From a virus, in IMG/VR virus record IMGVR_UViG_3300043418_000120, positions 109,881 to 173,880 of that record: a stretch of 64,000 bases of DNA, one strand, 5' to 3'. Under the pieces are notes generated by a model. That model was given only the letters and a program-made list of their open reading frames with translations, was not told the DNA's origin and did not search any database. Position 1 is the first letter of the stretch; every line of letters starts with the position of its first letter. A program made the position numbers and the translations under genes. Below, piece after piece: positions 16,089-21,601 of the stretch.

Positions 16089-16904
16089 TTAGCGCCCTGT
16101 CCAAACTTTCGGTGCAGCCTCTAATCTGCGTTGTTCTTCTGTCTTTGGAATCCACTCTGTTCCAAGCTGTGGATACTTTCTGATACGATCCTCAATAACG
16201 AAAGCAATCATTATACCCACGGCTGCACATACAACCACTGCAGCGATCCCAATGATCATTTCTGCCCACATTTTCTCTATTCTTTTTCGTCTTCTGATGG
16301 CTGCGGAGCGATCATTTCGCATCTGTTTTGCAATCAGGACACGCTGGGTAGCGCCCATCTGTTTCATCATCGCTTCTACTTCAGTGTAGAGAGCGCCAAG
16401 TTCTGGGGGAGATTGGTACACCATCAGCTCGCGAAGGTCAACTGACATCTGTTCTAGCTGCTTACGCATCAGTACGCGCTGAAGAGCACGTTTACCAAGA
16501 GAGGCGTCACCAGTGTATACTTCGTTTTCGGCGCGTCGCTCTTCTTCTTCCATGATGGCTAGGCACTTATAGAAGTTGTCGTAGTAAGCTCCAAGGTGTT
16601 CGCCGATCTCACGGTAGATACCCTCGTGTTCGCCAGAGTTGGCCTTCTTGTTTAGCTCAATGACTTCGTTCTTTTGACGAATGTATTGATTCTTCTGCTC
16701 TACGGTAGCAGGTTTTTCTGGTGGGTGGAGCTTGTGGAACTGATCATCAAGGTCTTTGAGAACGTCTTTGACTTCTCCAGCAGCACTCTTGATGTCTTTG
16801 TATAGCTTACACCCTGCCTTGACGGCAGAGACTGCGCCGTTCGCCAGCGCAAAGAGCGTTAATGGATCCATTTTCTTCTTATTGTTATCAGGAATCTCGA
16901 ACAT
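16089..16904 (-). CDS. Coiled-coil membrane protein, 271 aa
   Basis: The first gene of the minus-strand unit. Residues 15-40 are Ala/Gly-rich helix (ALANGAVSAVKAG), 45-210 are charged and helical with EEEERRAE, and one transmembrane segment lies about 217-240 (IIGIAAVVVCAAVGIM), followed by a short outside tail. Similar proteins of T4-like phages are unassigned. Shared orientation with two other membrane genes suggests a common envelope role. Confidence 0.65.
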   Translation of the reverse strand: MFEIPDNNKKKMDPLTLFALANGAVSAVKAGCKLYKDIKSAAGEVKDVLKDLDDQFHKLHPPEKPATVEQKNQYIRQKNEVIELNKKANSGEHEGIYREIGEHLGAYYDNFYKCLAIMEEEERRAENEVYTGDASLGKRALQRVLMRKQLEQMSVDLRELMVYQSPPELGALYTEVEAMMKQMGATQRVLIAKQMRNDRSAAIRRRKRIEKMWAEMIIGIAAVVVCAAVGIMIAFVIEDRIRKYPQLGTEWIPKTEEQRRLEAAPKVWTGR

Positions 16905-16928
16905 ATTTAGGATTGTTCGGACTTTGAC

Positions 16929-16957
16929 TTGACATTAATCCAGTGTAGTTGTATAAT
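16929..16957 (+). promoter_or_regulatory. Sigma70-type promoter
   Basis: TTGACA 16929-16934, 17-bp spacer, TATAAT 16952-16957. No gene begins at once; transcription would pass a hairpin (ATAACCT...AGGGTTAT, 16989-17012) and the second promoter at 17018. Confidence 0.8.
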
Positions 16958-17017
16958 AACAGTGTTGGGTTTGATGTTAGGACTAAGTATAACCTTGGAG
17001 TCAGTAGGGTTATCTGC

Positions 17018-17046
17018 TTGACATTAAACATGAACTGAGGTATAAT
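17018..17046 (+). promoter_or_regulatory. Sigma70-type promoter, leaderless arrangement
   Basis: TTGACA 17018-17023, 17-bp spacer, TATAAT 17041-17046, and the ATG of the MazG-like gene exactly 6 bases later. An ATAACCT/AGGGTTAT hairpin immediately precedes the -35 box, as it does at 17628. Confidence 0.85.
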
Positions 17047-17052
17047 TGATCC

Positions 17053-17349
17053 ATGATGAATGAAAGACAAACAGAGGTGATGCGAATCGCCCAAGAAGAG
17101 TCAGCTGAAATCATCCAAGCAATCAGTAAGGTTCTGCGTTTCGGTAAAGACAACTGTCATCCAGACAGCACTCAAACGAACGCTGAGCATCTAGCTGAAG
17201 AAGTTGGTGACATGCTGTGTATGATCGAACTACTGATCGAAACAAAGGTTGTTAGTGAGAGTCAGGTACAGAAGGCTGCGAGGTTGAAGCGCAATAAACT
17301 TCGGAAATGGTCAAAAATATTTTCCGAAAAAGATGAAAATTGTGCTTGA
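17053..17349 (+). CDS. MazG-like NTP pyrophosphohydrolase (short form)
   Basis: A 98-residue all-alpha NTP-PPase. The metal ligands are in AQEESAEIIQAI (about 13-24, ExxE) and HLAEEVGDMLCMIELL (about 46-61, ExxD). It would hydrolyse nucleoside triphosphates; which ones cannot be read from the sequence. It is the second MazG-like gene of the window. The likely mRNA starts at or next to its ATG. Confidence 0.8.
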   Translation: MMNERQTEVMRIAQEESAEIIQAISKVLRFGKDNCHPDSTQTNAEHLAEEVGDMLCMIELLIETKVVSESQVQKAARLKRNKLRKWSKIFSEKDENCA

Positions 17350-17374
17350 CTGTTATAAATAAAAGAGGTATAAT
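17346..17374 (+). promoter_or_regulatory. Promoter of structured ncRNA
   Basis: TTGACT 17346-17351, 17-bp spacer, TATAAT 17369-17374. The expected start is a few bases into the closing stem of the ncRNA that begins at 17379. Confidence 0.85.
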
Positions 17375-17378
17375 AGAT

Positions 17379-17587
17379 ACCTCTAAACGAATTAAGGATT
17401 TAATCTTCAATGTTACTCTGTCAAAGTTATCACCAGCCGATGAAAGCCACTTTGTGGTCTGGAGATACACGCACAGCAGTATCATTCGGCTCAAATCCAG
17501 AGATTAGTGTAGGGGTGTTAGAGGTATAAGAAGTCCAAACTTCAAACCAAAGCGCCCCAAGAGATGAAAGTCCTTGGGGTTTTTTGT
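17379..17587 (+). ncRNA. Independent structured small RNA
   Basis: No coding frame of note. ACCTCTAA (17379-17386) pairs perfectly with TTAGAGGT (17518-17525), closing a roughly 147-nt RNA. Inside, GCCGA-TGA pairs with TCA-T-TCGGC, and CCAC-TTT-GTGG forms a hairpin. The transcript is bounded by a consensus promoter and a strong terminator. Its closed-stem design recalls Y RNAs, but it lacks the UYCWGCAA/UGUUG signature of the repeated family. Function unknown. Confidence 0.7.
17555..17587 (+). terminator. Rho-independent terminator of the 17379 RNA
   Basis: CCCCAAG (17555-17561) pairs with CTTGGGG (17573-17579), followed by TTTTTTGTTTT. Confidence 0.92.
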
Positions 17588-17599
17588 TTTGTAGCTTGA

Positions 17600-17895
17600 A
17601 TAACCTTACAGTTCGTAAGGTTATCGCTTGACAATAAATTGAATGTCAGGTATAATTGATGTTCTGATGTTGATAAGGTGCTAAAGTTAAAGACCCTACG
17701 GTTCGTAAGGTTACTAAAATTAGTGCTTGACTTAATTGATGACTTCAGTTATAATTGAGGTTCTGATGTGATGTGCTAAGATTGAAGTGCGAAAATTGCT
17801 GAATTGCTATGAACTTCGAAAATAGTGCTTGACATTATAACAGAAATAAGGTATAATTCTTAGTTCTGATGTTCTTTAAAAATTTATCGCCATGT
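17600..17895 (+). repeat. Tandem promoter repeats ahead of the tRNA island
   Basis: Three similar units of about 100 bp follow each other. Each has an upstream hairpin or remnant (the first is AACCTTAC-AGTTC-GTAAGGTT), then -35 TTGACA/T, 17 bp, TATAAT, and a downstream GTTCTGATGT motif. -35/-10 pairs: 17628-17633/17651-17656, 17727-17732/17750-17755, 17829-17834/17852-17857. No gene lies between them; together they should drive the tRNA operon strongly. Confidence 0.8.
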
Positions 17896-17970
17896 GCACG
17901 ATTCGTCTATCGGTTAGGACGCTGCCCTTTCAAGGCGGAAAGACGAGTTCGATTCTCGTATCGTGTACCA
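17896..17970 (+). tRNA. tRNA-Glu(TTC)
   Basis: Acceptor GCACGAT/ATCGTGT, loop CTTTCAA, encoded CCA. First tRNA after the tandem promoters. Confidence 0.92.
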
Positions 17971-18207
17971 TATTAAAGCGTATTGGGTTACCAATACCAG
18001 TAGGTGGCTATGATGGTTCGAAGATGCTCGACGGAGCACGCTGTCATAGTTACAAGAAAGACGGAAACGCCCTTGCGGTGGAAACAGTAGTCGCGCTGGA
18101 TTAGGTTGGCTTGTAATGTGTTTGATGACCAGTCGCTAGACGTTAGCGTGGTAAGCCTACGGTGTAGGTTGTTGTCATTCATCCCAGTATGTTTTAATAT
18201 GGTAAAT
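17971..18207 (+). ncRNA. Structured inter-tRNA RNA segment
   Basis: No plausible gene. Several helices are visible: GTATTGG-GTTA-CCAATAC (17980-17997), CTATGA...TCATAG enclosing TGCTC-GACG-GAGCA, CGCTA-GACGT-TAGCG, CCTAC-GGT-GTAGG, and a longer pairing ATGAC/GTCAT. Too ordered for spacer. It could be a stable RNA like the extra RNAs in the T4 tRNA cluster; not tRNA-shaped as far as I can see. Confidence 0.5.
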
Positions 18208-18283
18208 GCGGGTAAGGTGTTTATGGATACACACGAGTCTTCCAAACTTGAGTAGACCAGATCGTTACTGGCTACCCGCTCCA
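18208..18283 (+). tRNA. tRNA-Gly(TCC)
   Basis: Acceptor GCGGGTA/TACCCGC, loop CTTCCAA, T73, encoded CCA. The T loop is ATCGTTA instead of TTCRANN. Confidence 0.88.
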
Positions 18284-18293
18284 TGTTTTGTAT

Positions 18294-18368
18294 ACCCGAT
18301 TAGCTCAGAGGTAGAGCACTCGCTTGATAAGCGATAGGTGAGTGGATCGTTACCACTATCGGGTACCA
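18294..18368 (+). tRNA. tRNA-Ile(GAT)
   Basis: Acceptor ACCCGAT/ATCGGGT, loop TTGATAA, encoded CCA. T loop ATCGTTA. One mismatch in the anticodon stem. Confidence 0.88.
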
Positions 18369-18370
18369 TG

Positions 18371-18437
18371 TTTTAGGATAGGTTCTGCAAATAACACTGC
18401 TAACTTTGGATGTCTAGCGACAAAAACTATCCTGTTG
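18371..18437 (+). ncRNA. Y-RNA-like repeat element E1 (short form)
   Basis: TTTTA-GGATAG (18376-18381), TTCTGCAA (18383-18390), a 36-base middle with GCTA/TAGC pairing, then CTATCC (18427-18432) and TGTTG. Member of the seven-copy family defined by a covarying closing stem and fixed flanking motifs. Lies between tRNA-Ile and tRNA-Tyr. Confidence 0.75.
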
Positions 18438-18442
18438 ATTTT

Positions 18443-18527
18443 GGAAGTGTAGGAAAATTGGTAACCCCAGGAGACTGTAAATCTTCCGCCTCTGGCATTG
18501 TTGGTTCAAGTCCAACCTCTTCCACCA
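18443..18527 (+). tRNA. tRNA-Tyr(GTA)
   Basis: Class II tRNA with long variable arm, loop CTGTAAA, acceptor GGAAGTG/CTCTTCC (one mismatch), encoded CCA. Confidence 0.9.
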
Positions 18528-18660
18528 ATTTCGCTGTCGAGAGGCAGTGATACGTTCCCAACATTAGGGTTGGGCGTGTTAAAGTTCGGGTCTTCACCAG
18601 AAGGTCTTTTCGGTTGCCACGATAGAGCAACGGCTAAAGTTCGTAATGCCACAAATTCAT
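18528..18660 (+). other. Inter-tRNA spacer with hairpins
   Basis: Contains CCCAAC-ATTAG-GTTGGG-type and GGTTGCC/GGCAACC-like pairings but no complete tRNA and no gene I can support. Possibly a degenerate tRNA or a small processed RNA. Confidence 0.35.
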
Positions 18661-18736
18661 GCTTCGTTAGCTCAATTGGGAGAGCACTGCACTGTCACTG
18701 CAGAGGTAAGGGGATCGAAACCCCTACGAGGCGCCA
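18661..18736 (+). tRNA. tRNA-Asp(GTC)
   Basis: Acceptor GCTTCGT/ACGAGGC, G73, loop CTGTCAC, encoded CCA. T loop ATCGAAA (A54). Confidence 0.92.
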
Positions 18737-18737
18737 A

Positions 18738-18812
18738 TTTTAGGATGAGTTCTGCAACAAAAATAGAACACCAAACTTTTAATTTGACATGTTCGTCAAA
18801 ATCATCCTGTTG
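18738..18812 (+). ncRNA. Y-RNA-like repeat element E2 (short form)
   Basis: TTTTA-GGATGA (18743-18748), TTCTGCAA (18750-18757), internal hairpin TTTGAC-ATGTTC-GTCAAA, TCATCC (18802-18807), TGTTG. The closing stem differs from E1 at several positions but stays fully paired. Confidence 0.75.
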
Positions 18813-18817
18813 TATTT

Positions 18818-18892
18818 GGGGGCAGTAGAGGGCTACGGGTAACCCTTGCAAGGTTGCTGTCTAGATCGGTTCGATACCGACGGTCTCCACCA
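18818..18892 (+). tRNA. tRNA-Ala(TGC)
   Basis: Acceptor GGGGGCA/GGTCTCC with G3-U70 (alanine identity), loop CTTGCAA, encoded CCA. Confidence 0.88.
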
Positions 18893-18979
18893 AGAGCAAA
18901 TAGAAGTCTTGTTTTGATGCATGGCTTCTCAATGTTTGTTAGTTTCAATGGGTGTTATAGAAACTACCACTAATTTTAT

Positions 18980-19054
18980 GCCTTGTTAGCTCAGTGGTAG
19001 AGCTCCCTCCTTACAAGTGGGATGTCGGCGGTTCGAACCCGTCACAAGGTACCA
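18980..19054 (+). tRNA. tRNA-Val(TAC)
   Basis: Acceptor GCCTTGT/ACAAGGT, loop CTTACAA, encoded CCA. Confidence 0.92.
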
Positions 19055-19059
19055 AACAT

Positions 19060-19151
19060 GGAAAGTAATGCAGCTGGGATGGTCCGGCGACCAGCCTTGA
19101 AAACTGGGTTCTCAGAAATGGGATGGGGTTCGACTCCTCTGCTTTCCGCCA
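19060..19151 (+). tRNA. tRNA-Ser(TGA)
   Basis: Class II, acceptor GGAAAGT/GCTTTCC, G73, loop CTTGAAA, long variable arm, encoded CCA. Confidence 0.9.
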
Positions 19152-19156
19152 AAATT

Positions 19157-19231
19157 GCGTTGTAAACTTTGACGATGAAGTCTCGGCTCTTAACCGATGG
19201 GAAGATAGTTTGAATCTATCACGACGCACCA
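19157..19231 (+). tRNA. tRNA-Lys(CTT)
   Basis: Acceptor GCGTTGT/ACGACGC, loop CTCTTAA, T stem GATAG/CTATC, encoded CCA. Confidence 0.9.
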
Positions 19232-19293
19232 AAGCCTCGCCATGACACTCGGCGTATAATGAGATAAGTGATGTGTTCCGAAGATTACTTTGG

Positions 19294-19368
19294 GGTGGGT
19301 ATAGTGTAGTGGTAGCACCCAACTCTGTGAAAGTTGTAGTATGGGATCGTTACCCATTATTCACCCCA
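19294..19368 (+). tRNA. tRNA-His(GTG)
   Basis: Encoded G-1 opposite C73, acceptor GTGGGTA/TATTCAC, loop CTGTGAA, encoded CCA. T loop ATCGTTA. Confidence 0.9.
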
Positions 19369-19380
19369 AAGTAATTTTGT

Positions 19381-19456
19381 GCCTCTGTAGTTCAACGGAT
19401 TAGAATACGGTGCTACGAACGCTGAGACGGGAGTTCGATTCTCTCCAGAGGTACCA
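19381..19456 (+). tRNA. tRNA-Arg(ACG)
   Basis: Acceptor GCCTCTG/CAGAGGT, loop CTACGAA (A34 expected to become inosine by host TadA), encoded CCA. Confidence 0.92.
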
Positions 19457-19467
19457 AAAAGATTTTC

Positions 19468-19541
19468 GCCCTATTAGTATAATGGCATTACACCTGTTTT
19501 GTAATCAGGTTACGGCAGTTCGATTCTGTCATGGGGCACCA
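19468..19541 (+). tRNA. tRNA-Thr(TGT)
   Basis: Acceptor GCCCTAT/ATGGGGC, loop TTTGTAA, encoded CCA. First of two Thr(TGT) genes. Confidence 0.9.
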
Positions 19542-19549
19542 GTTGACCA

Positions 19550-19672
19550 TTAGGTTCATTTCAGCAATCAAAAATAATCTTTCTGTAAAAAAGAGGGTCT
19601 GGGTTCGAATCCCAGCGGTGAGTTGGTCTTCACTGTGGTGTAATGGTAGCACGAAAAAAGTTGAACCTGTTT
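19550..19672 (+). ncRNA. Y-RNA-like element E3 with permuted tRNA domain
   Basis: Closing stem GGTTCA (19553-19558)/TGAACC (19662-19667) with TTCAGCAA after the first strand. Inside, in order: an anticodon-like hairpin TCTTT-CTGTAAA-AAAGA (19578-19594), a T arm CTGGG-TTCGAAT-CCCAG (19599-19615), acceptor 3' strand CGGTGAG (19616-19622), a 6-base loop TTGGTC, acceptor 5' strand TTCACTG (19629-19635), and a D arm GTGT-AATGGTA-GCAC (19638-19652). Acceptor strands form 7 pairs. This is a tRNA body read in circularly permuted order, with its acceptor end closed by a loop, so it cannot be charged as written. Confidence 0.82.
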
Positions 19673-19677
19673 AACAT

Positions 19678-19752
19678 ATCGCATTCGACTTCAGGTGAGG
19701 TCATCAGCCTTTCAAGCTGACTAGACGGGATCGTTACCCGTATGCGATACCA
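19678..19752 (+). tRNA. tRNA-Glu(TTC), second copy
   Basis: Acceptor ATCGCAT/ATGCGAT, loop CTTTCAA, T loop ATCGTTA, encoded CCA. Body differs from the first Glu gene. Confidence 0.88.
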
Positions 19753-19760
19753 AGAATTAT

Positions 19761-19839
19761 TCCGTAGAATCCAAGCAAGGTGCAAGGACGTGACTGTTAA
19801 TCACTGATTAGACTGGTTCGATCCCAGTGTACGGAGCCA
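19761..19839 (+). tRNA. tRNA-Asn(GTT)
   Basis: Acceptor TCCGTAG/GTACGGA (last pair mismatched), loop CTGTTAA, encoded CCA. Enlarged D region. Confidence 0.82.
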
Positions 19840-19992
19840 GTATTAGTCGGAGTAATTAACCGAAAAGTAAATAGTAGACGATCTCGCCATCTCGGTCGTC
19901 TTTGCAGTGTATACTGCGTCAGCTTGGTTGCACAAGTTGAGAAACACTGGGGTAAGAGTCCCAATTGATCGATGTGCACTAATTGTTTTCGT
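19840..19992 (+). ncRNA. Structured inter-tRNA segment
   Basis: No gene. Successive hairpins TCGG/CCGA, AGACGA...TCGTCT, GCAGT-GTAT-ACTGC, CAGCTT/AAGTTG and TGGG/CCCA suggest a folded RNA, or remnants of tRNA-like elements. Not a canonical tRNA. Confidence 0.4.
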
Positions 19993-20068
19993 GGGGGTAT
20001 AGCTCATCTGGTAGAGCAGGTGCTTTGCAAGCATCAGGTGGCGGGTTCGAGTCCTGTTGCCTCCACCA
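19993..20068 (+). tRNA. tRNA-Ala(TGC), second copy
   Basis: Acceptor GGGGGTA/TGCCTCC with G3-U70, loop TTTGCAA, encoded CCA. Diverged from the first Ala gene. Confidence 0.92.
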
Positions 20069-20077
20069 AGTTTTTAT

Positions 20078-20151
20078 CTGGGTATAAGATAGTGGTAGTC
20101 TCCGAGCCTTGGATGCTTGAAGCGGGAGTTCGATTCTCCATTCCCAGACCA
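20078..20151 (+). tRNA. tRNA-Pro(TGG)
   Basis: Acceptor CTGGGTA/TTCCCAG with one mismatch, loop CTTGGAT, encoded CCA. Confidence 0.85.
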
Positions 20152-20160
20152 ATTTTTTGT

Positions 20161-20238
20161 TGGGGTATCGCCTAGTCTGGCCTAAGGCAACGGTCTTTGA
20201 AATCGTCATCATCAGTTCGAATCTGATTACCCCTGCCA
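20161..20238 (+). tRNA. tRNA-Gln(TTG)
   Basis: Acceptor TGGGGTA/TACCCCT (1-72 unpaired, as in the weak first pair of Gln tRNAs), loop CTTTGAA, encoded CCA. Confidence 0.88.
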
Positions 20239-20257
20239 GTTTTTAAGGAAATTCAAA

Positions 20258-20311
20258 ATGAAAGTATTAAAACGAAAACCCCGAAAGTGTCGAAAGCGCA
20301 TGGGTCTATAG
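20258..20311 (+). CDS. Possible 17-aa basic peptide overlapping tRNA-Lys
   Basis: AAGGAA at 20245-20250 and ATG at 20258 open a 17-codon frame (MKVLKRKPRKCRKRMGL) whose stop TAG falls inside the acceptor stem of tRNA-Lys(TTT). Nine Lys/Arg residues. Good ribosome site, but very short; it could be a chance frame. Confidence 0.3.
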   Translation: MKVLKRKPRKCRKRMGL

Positions 20312-20378
20312 TTTAACGGCAAAAACATCTGGCTTTTAACCAGTAAGACTCTCGGTTCGAATCCGAGTAGACCCACCA
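20302..20378 (+). tRNA. tRNA-Lys(TTT)
   Basis: Acceptor GGGTCTA/TAGACCC, loop CTTTTAA, encoded CCA. Confidence 0.92.
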
Positions 20379-20456
20379 TATAAAAACATACTTGCTGAAG
20401 TTGGTTCAGTTAGACAGGGAGATCCAATTGCCTATGTCGTTGAGTGTGTTTTTATA
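20379..20456 (+). ncRNA. Closed-stem RNA between tRNA-Lys and tRNA-Asn
   Basis: A 15-bp helix, starting on the last base of tRNA-Lys, joins ATATAAAAACATACT (20378-20392) to AGTGTGTTTTTATAT (20443-20457). It encloses CTGAA-GTTGG-TTCAG and GACA...TGTC hairpins. It lacks the repeat-family motifs. A discrete folded RNA is likely. Confidence 0.6.
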
Positions 20457-20479
20457 TGGTATATAAGTATATACTACAT

Positions 20480-20554
20480 TCCAGTGTAGCACAGCGGTAG
20501 TGCAGTTGACTGTTAATCAATTGGTCGTTGGTTCGATCCCAGCCACTGGAGCCA
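20480..20554 (+). tRNA. tRNA-Asn(GTT), second copy
   Basis: Acceptor TCCAGTG/CACTGGA, G73, loop CTGTTAA, encoded CCA. Confidence 0.92.
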
Positions 20555-20563
20555 AATTTTTAT

Positions 20564-20637
20564 AGCGGGTAGGGTGGTCACCACTCCAGTCTCATAAGCT
20601 CGGAGCATCGGCAGTTCGAATCTGTCACCCGCATCCA
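20564..20637 (+). tRNA. tRNA-Met(CAT), possibly initiator
   Basis: Loop CTCATAA. Acceptor AGCGGGT/ACCCGCA has an A1-A72 mismatch, the hallmark position of bacterial initiator tRNA, but the three G-C pairs of the initiator anticodon stem are absent. T73, encoded CCA. Assignment between initiator and elongator is open. Confidence 0.75.
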
Positions 20638-20701
20638 TTTTTAGGATCCGTCCAGCAAATTACCTAATTCAACTTGTAATTGAAAAATAAGGATCCTGTT
20701 G
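20638..20701 (+). ncRNA. Y-RNA-like repeat element E4 (short form)
   Basis: TTTTTA-GGATCC (20644-20649), TCCAGCAA (20651-20658), hairpin TTCAA-CTTGTAA-TTGAA (20668-20684), GGATCC (20691-20696), TGTTG. The 5-bp stem with a 7-nt CTTGTAA loop looks like a Thr(TGT) anticodon arm standing alone. Confidence 0.75.
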
Positions 20702-20707
20702 ATATTT

Positions 20708-20783
20708 GCCCTTATAGCTCATCTGGTAGAGCAACCGCCTTGTAAGCGGTAGGTGGTCAGTTCGAGTCCGACTGAGGGCACCA
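20708..20783 (+). tRNA. tRNA-Thr(TGT), second copy
   Basis: Acceptor GCCCTTA/TGAGGGC, loop CTTGTAA, encoded CCA. Confidence 0.92.
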
Positions 20784-20791
20784 TTTATAAT

Positions 20792-20868
20792 CGGAATGTA
20801 GCGCAGTCTGGTAGCGCACCTCGTTTGGGACGAGGGGGTCCAAGGTTCGAATCCTTGTATTCCGACCA
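20792..20868 (+). tRNA. tRNA-Pro(TGG), second copy
   Basis: Acceptor CGGAATG/TATTCCG, loop TTTGGGA, encoded CCA. C1 is typical of bacterial tRNA-Pro. Confidence 0.92.
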
Positions 20869-20885
20869 ACACTTTGAAAGATAAC

Positions 20886-21149
20886 ATGACAACAATTAAC
20901 CCTATTAAGAACAACTTGTACATTGCTCAGAACAAGAAAGAAGATACCACTGAGATGGGCATCATTATTTCTAATGGTCTTGGTAACACTGCCTCTGCGT
21001 ATGTGTTGGCTATTGGTCCTGACATTACAGAATGTAAAGTAGGTGATACAGTTTATGTTGACTGGTCAAAGAGTTACCCAGTAACTATTGACGGTGCGCA
21101 GCGTGCGATGATCAAGATTGATCATGTGATTGCTGTCGTTGAAGAATAA
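20886..21149 (+). CDS. GroES-like co-chaperonin (gp31-type)
   Basis: An 87-residue GroES-fold protein. The N-terminal strand INPIKNNLYIAQ, a mobile-loop region (TTEMGIIISNG, about 20-31), then AYVLAIGPDITECKVGDTVYVDW (about 38-60) and the final DHVIAVVEE match the chaperonin-10 pattern (VxAxG-x-GxxVxVGDxVxF). It would cap host GroEL to help fold the phage capsid protein, as T4 gp31 does. Sits alone inside the tRNA island. ATG at 20886 preferred over an upstream TTG. Confidence 0.8.
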   Translation: MTTINPIKNNLYIAQNKKEDTTEMGIIISNGLGNTASAYVLAIGPDITECKVGDTVYVDWSKSYPVTIDGAQRAMIKIDHVIAVVEE

Positions 21150-21150
21150 T

Positions 21151-21226
21151 CTCGCCATGGTCTAACGGATAAGGCAACGGTCTTCTACACCGTCCGATGG
21201 GAGTTCGAATCTCTCTGGCGAGGCCA
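21151..21226 (+). tRNA. tRNA-Arg(TCT)
   Basis: Acceptor CTCGCCA/TGGCGAG, G73, loop CTTCTAC, encoded CCA. Begins two bases after the GroES-like stop. Confidence 0.92.
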
Positions 21227-21230
21227 AAGA

Positions 21231-21340
21231 TTTTAGGTTAGGTTCTGCAAACAAAATTAGCTGGTTCGATTCCAGCATTATCCACCCAGTCGAAAGACAC
21301 TCGGATGATGTGCCACGGTGGCAATCAAACTAACCTGTTG
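21231..21340 (+). ncRNA. Y-RNA-like element E5 with permuted tRNA domain
   Basis: Closing stem GGTTAG (21236-21241)/CTAACC (21330-21335), TTCTGCAA after the first strand and TGTTG after the second. Inside: T arm GCTGG-TTCGATT-CCAGC (21260-21276), acceptor 3' strand ATTATCC (21277-21283), ACCCA, a GTC-GAAA-GAC hairpin, acceptor 5' strand GGATGAT (21303-21309) and a short D arm GCCA-CGG-TGGC (21312-21322). Acceptor strands give 7 pairs. There is no anticodon arm; the closing stem takes its place. Confidence 0.82.
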
Positions 21341-21348
21341 TATTATAA

Positions 21349-21425
21349 GCGGATGTGATGGAATTGGTATACGTGTTGGTCTTAGAAGCCAAATTTTGTG
21401 AGTTCGAGTCTCACCATCCGCACCA
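21349..21425 (+). tRNA. tRNA-Leu(TAG)
   Basis: Acceptor GCGGATG/CATCCGC, loop CTTAGAA, encoded CCA. Confidence 0.9.
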
Positions 21426-21436
21426 ATTTTTTTTAT

Positions 21437-21512
21437 GCCTGGATAGCTCAGTTGGTAGAGCGGCAGATTGAAAATCTGCGCGTCGGCGGTTCGATCCCGT
21501 CTCTAGGCACCA
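21437..21512 (+). tRNA. tRNA-Phe(GAA)
   Basis: Acceptor GCCTGGA/TCTAGGC, loop TTGAAAA, encoded CCA. Confidence 0.93.
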
Positions 21513-21518
21513 GTTTAT

Positions 21519-21595
21519 TACGGAGTAGTTCCAATTGGCAGAACGGCGGATTCCAAATCCGTTAGTTGGGGGTTCGAGTCCCTCCTCCGTAGCCA
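21519..21595 (+). tRNA. tRNA-Trp(CCA)
   Basis: Acceptor TACGGAG/CTCCGTA, G73, loop TTCCAAA, encoded CCA. Confidence 0.9.
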
Positions 21596-21601
21596 GATTA
21601 T

